Shown here piece by piece: positions 57,099-64,000 of a DNA stretch of 64,000 bases. Origin of the DNA: Phyllostachys edulis (taxonomy: Eukaryota; Streptophyta; Magnoliopsida; Poales; Poaceae); contig CM070562.1 in the NCBI GenBank assembly GCA_036346405.1, forward strand, positions 75,907,482 to 75,971,481, read 5' to 3'. The position numbers and the translations under genes were made by a program. Position 1 is the stretch's first letter. Each line of letters opens with the position of its first letter. The notes beneath the pieces were generated by a model that ran no database searches, was not told the origin of the DNA, and was given only the letters and a program-made list of their open reading frames with translations.

Positions 57099-57469
57099 AC
57101 GCTTGTTTTGACGAATCAAGCAGAAGAGGAGTCTTCACCAGCTTTCGAGGACGAGTTTATCGAAGGTGCCTGATTGCGAGGTCTTGATCCCGTTGGTCGC
57201 TGTGGTGAATCATTTGGGATGCCACTACCGCTTTTGTTTCCGCTGCTTTATTTCTCTGTTAGCCCTGCGTGGCTTAAATAAATGTAAACCCGACCGTAAG
57301 GTCAAACCATTATTTAATAATCAAATTATCGTTTATGCTATTATTCGCTTGTGTGGATCGATATCCACCTTTGTTGACACTGTGTGCACTAGCGTGATCC
57401 TGGACTAGTGCATTTAACACAGAGGGTCCCGAAGTGAAATTTTGGGTCCCGACATTTAACCAAACTCAC

Positions 57470-57975
57470 TGTCGGATCCGGATTTTCTAATCCCGAATCC
57501 TCTATGAAAGACACTGTACCATTCTCTAGATCAGTAGATAGCACTCACAGATACATCACTAAATCATTTCATACATAACGTAAATTAAACCATTGATTAA
57601 TTTAACACATCATTATGCTATTCCTTGGATTAGTAGATAGCACTCACAGATACATCACTGAATCATTTCATACATAGCGTAAATTAAATCATTCATTAAT
57701 TTAACACATCAGAGATTACATAGACTACATTGGATCAGGTTTTACAATAAGGGCCGAACAGGCCAAAGATTACATTACAAAAATAGTGGAAGCGACAACG
57801 GAAGCAAAAGGGAGAGAGCACATCTCTCCACAGGCAAGCGACTGGGGAAACCTATGTGCGTCCGATATTACCCAAAGACTCAGGTAATATAGGATGCACG
57901 CAAGCACCGATGGAGTCAACTAGACTGGGGCGAGACTAGAACAGCTAAAGAATAAACTACGCTTCATCATCTCTT
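57470..57975 (-). repeat. LTR H, 3' portion
   Basis: Starts TGTCGGATCCGG on the plus strand, directly after the LRR2 remnant and in the style of the D end (CCCGACA on the other strand). It has a 17-bp imperfect hairpin (57856-57899, loop of 10) roughly where other LTRs carry the GAGTAC hairpin. A ~99-bp unit is repeated at about 57533 and 57632 (AGTAGATAGCACTCACAGAT landmark). Cut by the CACTA end at 57976. Target duplicate CTCAC is expected but not found on the right. Confidence 0.65.
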
Positions 57976-58078
57976 CACTACTACAAAACAGGCTATAGTA
58001 GACGCCCCATCACAAACGGTTCCTTTGGAACCGTCCGTGTTGGGTATTGCCGGACCTACTGGTGGCGCGGGAAGCCTA

Positions 58079-58148
58079 TCACAGACGGTTTGTGAATAGA
58101 ACCGTCTGTGAATTATCACAGACGGTTCTATTCACAAACCGTCTGTGA
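58079..58148. repeat. Perfect 33-bp palindrome in CACTA subterminal region
   Basis: Arms 58079-58111 and 58116-58148 are exact reverse complements with a 4-base centre. Each arm contains two subterminal motifs in opposite direction (CACAGACGGTT ... AACCGTCTGTG). Such motifs bind the element's TNPA-type protein in En/Spm. Confidence 0.9.
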
Positions 58149-59012
58149 TAATCCCCCCAATCACAAACGGTTCTAGTAGAGAAGCATGCGTGTAATATCA
58201 CGAGCGGTTCTCAATAAGGACCGTCTGTGATTGTGGGGATTATCCTGAGCAGTTTGTAGTGAGAACCATCGTGATATTATCTGAGCGGTTCGAACGAGAA
58301 CCGCTCGTGATAACTAATTATGATGAGCGGTTTTATTAAGAACTATCTATGATATCCTGCTGGGTATAAATTGAGCGACACATCCTCTCGCAAGACTACT
58401 TGTGTCCTTTGCCAGACTACACTGTGCCTCGCCCTTTGCCTCGCATGCAGTTTGGATAATCAACTACGTACTGGCCCCCTGCTGCTGGGCTCCACTTAGA
58501 TCTGCTAGCTAGCTAGCTTCCTCCCCCAGGTGCCAGGCCACTTCCCTGCCCTAGCTCCTCCAACCTGCGGCTCCTCCCCTAATTAAACAGATGAAGTAAT
58601 ACTGATTATCTTTTATCCACTCTATTGATTAGTGAATTTCCCTTATTTTGCTACTCTGTACATAGACCCTAATGTTTTGTTTTCTTTGTTGTATTCCTTA
58701 ATCGGAAGCATAGGGTTTAAGTTTCACTTAATACTACTTGATGGGAAAAGGCAAAACGTACATCTAGCTCTCAATTTGATGGACCCTAATTCCAGAAAAT
58801 GAAAAGCAAAACATGTAGCCTTTAATTAATCTAGTGTAATTCCTTTGTGCAACGATGACACAAAACGAGTAAGTACGTGCAAAGAGGTGAAAGTCTTAAT
58901 CAGAACTAATTTCATGAGTAGTTTTCTAGAACAGATTAAAAAGAAGAATTTATGACACACCAAGATAAGTCACATGTGCAATGATCTATTTTATATTTCC
59001 TCCATTTATATC

Positions 59013-59442
59013 TGTTGTAGGTGTAAAAACCAAACACAAGTGAGGGGGTGGACGTCGGCCGTCTGACGGGCCATCGTCCACGAGAGTAAAATTGACACGA
59101 GGATTTATACAGGTTCGGGGGTCCGAGAGGACCGCCCTACTCCTGTCGGTGAGCCAACGGGGGGTTACCTCCGTGGAGGGAGCCCCCGAGGGCTCACCAG
59201 TTTTGAACATGTTGCTTTATTGCTCCAGAGAGCCATCCCCCTGAAAGGAGGGATACATGGGGTATTTATAGGCTCCCAAGCCTGTACAAATGACCAAAAT
59301 ACCCCTTGGGGTTGGCTATACTATTAGTACAAGCAAGGGGTACTATGGTCTTTTATGAGCACAATAGCATTTCTTGGGTCTGTATGCGTGTCTTCTGAGA
59401 GGCGGACCCAATCAGTGTGATAGATGAATTATTCTTACAACA
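59013..59442 (-). repeat. Solo LTR S2 (430 bp)
   Basis: TGTTGTAGGTG...TTCTTACAACA with a perfect target duplication ATATC (59008-59012 and 59443-59447). Same family as S1 (20099-20527). Minus-strand TATA box CCTATAAATACC near 59262-59273. Confidence 0.94.
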
Positions 59443-59502
59443 ATATCCATGAAGAAACGTCATCACAGTGGTTTATTGTTTCAATTATATCAAAACGGAT
59501 AC

Positions 59503-59531
59503 CCGCGCAATCGCGCAGACCAACTTGCTAG
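59503..59531 (+). mobile_element. Helitron-like 3' terminus
   Basis: CCCGCGCAATCGCGCAG hairpin, then ACCAACTTGCTAG followed by T. Same form as 21781-21809. No matching 5' end identified. Confidence 0.5.
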
Positions 59532-59821
59532 TTATTAGGATCTTCCTCTTGTCTTTTGTCTCGTATCTAATCAACAATCATGCAGATAATCAATAATTAT
59601 CCGTTGCACCAGCTTAGAGAGGAGAAGGTTGGACCCTTGAGCCTAGCGCCTCCAACACCCGCCGCCTCCTCCCCCATTGTGCCACCTTAGAGAGGAGAAG
59701 GAAAGGAGAGGAATCGTATTTTCTTCGTGAGCTCCGAGGGTAATGATCTATAACCCTTTATGTTTGCTATAAATTAATCGCTAATCAATTTTGACACTAA
59801 TTTGTTACATGCGTAGTGTAG

Positions 59822-61109
59822 ATGGATCGAAACTGGATGTACAGTGTGAACCGTGTGAGTCAAGAGTACATTAATGGCGTGGTTGCTTTTAGAAGAGCAT
59901 TGAGCAGGATATGTTGAAGAAGGGATAAATTTTATGTCTTGTCCATGCATTGATTATGTAATCTGAAGATGTTTAACAACGGCGCAAATAGAAGCGCATT
60001 TGATTGAAGGGTTTCAAAAAGGGTATACATGTTGGACGATCCACGGTGAAGAGCGATTATTACACATGAAGTTAGTAATGACGGCATCGCCGAGGAAGTC
60101 AACGATATGCGGATGTGGTATCTTGCTTTTGATGAGGATAGGTCACACGATGACAATCTGGATCGAAGCTACGCGATGCGTAAGAGAACTACTGATGAGA
60201 GAGAGTTTTGTAAATTCGAGGGCTTAAGGGAGGACTCGGTGAGACCTTTGTTCCTGGTTGCAAGCGGAATATACAAGGTTGTCAAGCGTGCTTGAACTGC
60301 TGAAATTGAAGGCAAGCAATGGTTGGTCAATAAGAGTTTCACGGCGTTGTTAGGTCTCCTAGCGGACATCCTTCCGAGGAGAAGCGTTGCCCAAAGCACC
60401 ACCTATCAAGCAAAGAAGGTTATTTGTCCATTGGGAATGGAAGTAGAAAGAATACATGCATGTCCGAACGATTGTATCCTCTACCGTAAAGAGTATGCAG
60501 ACATGCATGTATGTCCCGTGTGCAAAGCATCCCGATACAAGCGTCAGAATACTGCTAAGGTGAAGCAAGGACCTCCTGCTAAGATATTGTAGTATCTGCC
60601 TGTGATCCCACGTTTGAAGCGTTTATTTGCGAACCCAAAGGAGGCAAGATTGCTGCGTTGGCACTTTCGAGGAGGCGAAGAGAGATGGAAAGCTAAGACA
60701 CCCTGCTGATTCTGCCCAGTGGAGAAACTTCGATCGGAGCTTCCAAGAGTTCGGTGCGGAACCGAGGAACATAAGGTTAGGGTTGAGTACAGATGGAATG
60801 AATCCTTTCGGTAACATGAGCAGCCGACATAGCACCTGGCCCGTGAATCTATGTATGTACAACCTTCCTCCTTAGCTGTGTATGAAGCGGAAGTACATTT
60901 TGATGTCACTACTTATCCAAGGGCCGAAGTAACCTAGGAATGATATTGATGTGTACCTAGCACCATTCTTTGGAAGATCTTGTGACCTTTGTGGAGCGAA
61001 GGGTACAGGTATGGGATGCGTACAAACGAGAGAACTTCACTTTACGCGCCATGTTCTTCTGCACTATCAATGATTTTCCTGCCCTTGGTAACCTGTCGGG
61101 CTTGAGTAC
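59822..61109 (+). pseudogene. CACTA transposase (TNP2-like), truncated
   Basis: ATG at 59822 gives MDRNWMYSVNRVSQEYINGV, the start of the transposase-associated domain; a RGFKKGYTCW-like segment follows near 60010 in another frame. The Transposase_21 region begins with ADILPRRSVAQSTTYQAKKV and then has KVICPLGMEVERIHACPNDC, YADMHVCPVCKASRY (zinc-like Cys pairs), IPRLKRLF, LRHPADSAQWRNF and LSTDGMNPFGNMSSRHSTWP. It ends at TINDFPALGNLSGLST, where LTR E cuts in. Frames change several times (about 59910, 60290, 60590, 60690, 60880). In relatives the protein binds element ends and excises the element. Only the N-terminal half is present. Confidence 0.92.
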
Positions 61110-61537
61110 TGTGGGGACCCCGAGATCAGGTCCGTGTCAAGCTAAGTAATTATGCTGAAAGAGCATAATACTTAACTTGAAAGCAACGATTCAGTGCCGG
61201 ATAGGTGTCTCATGTTAGCTCCCAAGGATCAGCGACTAACATGCACATATCCAAACACAACATTGTATTCACATCCATACACAACATACAAGAATAATTG
61301 GAAACGTAAATACAACATCATTGAATAGAAACATACTATACAAGTTTGCATAAGAGGGCCATTCGGCCAAACATAAATATCAAGAATAAATTGCAGCGGA
61401 AGATAAACTTAAAATAGTAGAGAATAACCGAGTTGGCATGCCCACAAACCCACAAGCAACCAACTGGAGTTAAAGTCGTAGCGTCGGAAGAACTTTACCC
61501 AATTCGAATGACTTCTCACCTGTAATAGCAAATTTTT

Positions 61538-61555
61538 AAGTACAAAGTTGTACTC
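61538..61555 (-). other. GAGTAC hairpin (E)
   Basis: Minus strand GAGTAC / GTACTT around a 6-base loop (one G-T pair), 428 bp before the LTR end. Confidence 0.62.
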
Positions 61556-61920
61556 GCGAGACTTTTCAAGAAAAATAAGGATGCATGTAAGTATCAAAGG
61601 AAGGCTACTACCCTAGTCAATTTTTAGCATAAAGCAAGTTTTGCAATTAGATAAACTATATAGATTCAAAATGCCATTTCTAAAACATTTAGAAAACATT
61701 GCAGTAGCAAGTAATGATCAACAATAGTACTATCTCCAAATATAAACAACACATGAATATACCATTCATGACACAATTCAATCCATAACCAATTAACATG
61801 CGAACATCGCGTTCAAGGTAGCAATTCAGATTTGAACAAACTAACATAATGACACACATTTTCAACCATAACCCCAAACTTAACTTCCCATACTCTAAGC
61901 GTGCATGCTTTCCCAAGCGA

Positions 61921-61990
61921 TGTCCATAACCGGGACACGGCTATTGAATAGATTTATTTGACTCTGCAGAGGTGTACAACTTTACCCACA
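61921..61990 (-). other. Three-palindrome LTR block (E)
   Basis: Minus strand: CTC-TGCA-GAG stem, CTATT-C-AATAG, GTCCCGGTTATGGAC. Confidence 0.7.
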
Positions 61991-64000
61991 TGATATGCAT
62001 TCCTCGTAGTGTCGGCCAATGCACTCTTCCTTTGGAGTGTGAGTGAGGTAGCATAACGAGGCCGTTACAATGTCATGTCCTAACTATCAACCCACCCGGG
62101 GACAGTCCATGGCGGTCGTTTGCCGCTTTGAACCCAGGGGAACCCCGTTGTGTAAGTAAGTCCCTATCAACTAGAGACCCTTAGGGGCAAGATAAGAAAA
62201 GGGTAATATGCCCCCACAAGATTGACAACTCAAATAATTAAAAATAATAATAAAAGTTGCCAACCTAATTGTGTTTTGATAGTTAACACACAACAAATTA
62301 TTAAGCCAAGCCATCGCCCATAAACCCGGCGTGTGGTTGTACGTAAGACTTGGTTCATCACACCACAGACCGGTCCTCAAATACCCAGACGGGGCTACAC
62401 GAATCCGGGACCACCCCTTCATCACCCTATCACCCGTCCAAGTCCAACACATAACAACAACCCATCAACAAATTCATAATATTTAGATACAAAGATCTGG
62501 ACATTCTCCTCAATTTCAATATAATCAAATCCATAATATCCTCAAATTTCATTTAAGATTCAATTCGATCCATCGGCCGATGGACTAGCTCCATCAACCA
62601 TTAACGACTACAACTACTAGCATAGCTAAGCATCGTTCTACAAATTAGCAAACAATCCCATACAACATATAGCCTTAATCATTCAAGGTAAAAAGGATAA
62701 TCAACATTCAAAGGAGGGCCAATGCAGCAAGTAGGATATTAACTACTTCTACCCATGAACATATTTTTCAACATAGCATGCACTTTAGAGATTAAAACCA
62801 TACAAAACATTCTAAAATCAATAGGAGCAATATGTTCAAGAGGAGGGTGCTCGCACCTTTGCTGTACCACTTGTTCAATCTCAGGTTACACTCATGTATA
62901 CGTTCGTATCGTCGAGAAATCTATCGAAAGAACGATATTGCAATCAACACCAAATAAGCTAAAAATTCAAAATGCTCAAAAATGCATGAAACTTATACAG
63001 TGGGTAGATCATGATTTTAGATGAATTTAGGTGAAGGATTCATTCCATTTGGAGTTAGTATGTGAAAGTTATAGCAGTTTGAAAATCAGTTTTCGGAAAA
63101 ATGCTGAAAAATGGGCTTCGGTTACTGTTCACCCGAAATTAATTATTTGGTGAAAATTTGTAGAATAGTGGTGGGAAAATGGATTACATAGATAAATAGA
63201 GAATAATATTATAAGATCAAAATAACTGAGTTTATCTCATTTTGAGTTCCAAAACATTTTCTATGAATTTTTAAAGATAAAGGAGTTCTCAATGTAAAAT
63301 TAGTTCTTTTCAGAAATTCCTACCACATTATAATACTTTTTAAACTCGGACTAACCTAGCCTCTGTCATAATCAAAGTAGCCTATCCATCCACACAATGC
63401 CCGGATTCACAATCTTCCAACTATACAACCTATCCGATAAATATACTAAATCCACCAAGTTATGGGCATAAGAGTATAATCAAATCCATCAATTGTTCTT
63501 TGCTAGACTAATTAAGCTAATACTAACTACTAGCTCTACTAGTCTAATCTCGGCAAGTCATATACGCATACACCCAATATCTCCAACGACCGAGGTTTAA
63601 ATGACTAACCAACACCCAATGAGCTTAACAATTTAAAAACGTATCCAACATCTAATGGCTCACTAATCGATCATCTCATATCCATTCCACCGAACTTAGT
63701 CGTGAACGATCTCTACCAATCCAATCATATAAGTGCCTCTACGATCAACTAATGATCATTTATCTACTAATCCAATTGAGGGTACAAATGTATCCACTCG
63801 GCACATAGGACTCAACTACTAATTACATGGCAATTCAAATATTTGTCCGCAATCAAATCATCCATTCTACCATCACTCAAATCTAGCATGAATGACTCAC
63901 AAAGCTATTAATTAAGACATCTCATCAATTTACTCATGATTAAATAATTCATCCGATTTAACCTCCATATCTCCAAAAATCTCAAGACAAGAGCTATCCA

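Larger units (their letters stand above)
49584..57454 (+). repeat. Solo LTR D (~3.0 kb net), interrupted by C2
   Basis: TGTAACATCCCAATTTTC...GGGTCCCGACA with a perfect target duplication TTTAA (49579-49583 and 57455-57459). Removing C2 and its duplicate leaves 3,045 bp. It has a TATA box (CCTATAAATGGG, about 50298), CAAGGCAAGC (51270-51279), the three-palindrome block (56729-56800) and the GAGTAC hairpin (57082-57098). The GC-rich segment 49880-50880 is open in many frames but has no recognisable protein. Confidence 0.93.
32714..57469 (+). pseudogene. LRR receptor-like kinase pseudogene 2, scattered by nested retroelements
   Basis: Three exon pieces: 32714-32738, 48966-49583 and 57460-57469. 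Piece 1 is ATGGAGCCCTTGCC... up to AAAAC, which is repeated at 48961-48965 as the target duplicate of LTR G. Across that junction the frame runs on as MEPLPPPKLILAIVAI, a signal peptide of the same kind as in LRR1. Piece 2 has the cap-to-LRR stretch EGLNFSALAALTSLDLSRGG, then GNQIRGSIPPSLTNLTKL and LSLHLSNNLLAGPIPSEIG, with stops near 49294 and 49423 and shifted frames. Its end, NVKNL, joins piece 3 as NLTKLT across solo LTR D. Nothing of TM or kinase is seen after LTR H begins at 57470. It is a paralogue of LRR1, same strand and same start. Confidence 0.88.
57976..61109 (+). mobile_element. CACTA (En/Spm) DNA transposon, 5' part
   Basis: Terminus CACTACTACAAAACAGGC at 57976, followed by about 400 bp of subterminal repeats (CACAGACGGTT, CACGAGCGGTT and variants, in both directions). 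A TNP2-type transposase remnant lies further in. Solo LTR S2 and a Helitron-like end lie within. The element is cut at 61110 by LTR E; its 3' terminus is outside the window or lost. Confidence 0.9.
61110..64000 (-). repeat. LTR E, minus strand, runs off the window
   Basis: TGTGGGGACCCCGAG at 61110 is the LTR 3' terminus read on the plus strand (minus ...CTCGGGGTCCCCACA), inserted in the transposase frame. It carries the GAGTAC-type hairpin (about 61538-61555) and the three-palindrome block (61921-61990) in minus orientation. The remainder is A/T-rich and has no coding signal up to the window end. Confidence 0.8.

Overview
The window is repeat-dense nuclear DNA of a flowering plant, almost certainly a grass (Poaceae). 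The signs are chromodomain-bearing Ty3/gypsy elements with very long LTRs, a Ty1/copia LTR opening TGTTGGAAATATGCCC, a CACTA transposon with grass-type subterminal repeats, initiator-tRNA-Met primer sites (TGGTATCAGAGC) and plant LRR receptor-kinase relics. I see no intact host protein-coding gene, no rRNA or tRNA gene and no CRISPR array. Species cannot be fixed from the sequence alone.

Layout. 1-11669: a decayed minus-strand Ty3/gypsy chromovirus (element A), whose left LTR is cut by the window edge. 11774-16459: LRR receptor-kinase pseudogene 1 (LRR1), plus strand, with signal peptide remnant, about 38 LRRs, TM helix, kinase remnants and one intron. Part of it is a recent fourfold amplification of a 6-LRR block. 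17207-19695: two oppositely oriented copies of one LTR. 20099-20527: a small solo LTR (S1). 21190-22527 and 22528-32668: a 1.34-kb tandem duplication ending in a TATA box. Its second copy is split by a Ty1/copia element (B, 22684-31581), which is itself split by a 4.3-kb solo LTR (C1, 25046-29330).

32714-57469: a second LRR receptor-kinase pseudogene (LRR2), on the same strand and with the same start as LRR1, scattered in three pieces. Its first 25 coding bases (32714-32738) are separated from the next 618 (48966-49583) by 16.2 kb of nested LTR elements: LTR G, TSD AAAAC, holding gypsy chromovirus F. It is broken again by a solo LTR (D, 49584-57454, TSD TTTAA) that carries a second copy of the C LTR (C2, 51878-56698, TSD TGATT). 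A third time it is broken by LTR H at 57470. H is interrupted by the 5' part of a CACTA transposon (57976-61109) with a TNP2-type transposase relic and a solo LTR (S2, TSD ATATC). The CACTA element is cut off by a further minus-strand LTR (E) running off the window end.

Most striking signal: the long LTRs of families A, C, D, E and F differ in most of their sequence but share a colinear set of small noncoding modules. In transcription order these are a TATA box; a CAAGGCAAGY site (not found in E); a block of three consecutive inverted repeats (TGCA-centred stem, CTATTCGAATAG, GTCC...GGAC); and, 280-420 bp downstream, a GAGTAC/GTACTC hairpin 360-660 bp before the LTR end. The first stem shows paired changes between families, as expected for a structured RNA or DNA element. 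TSDs, LTR ends and repeat counts were read by eye; no alignment or database search was run.
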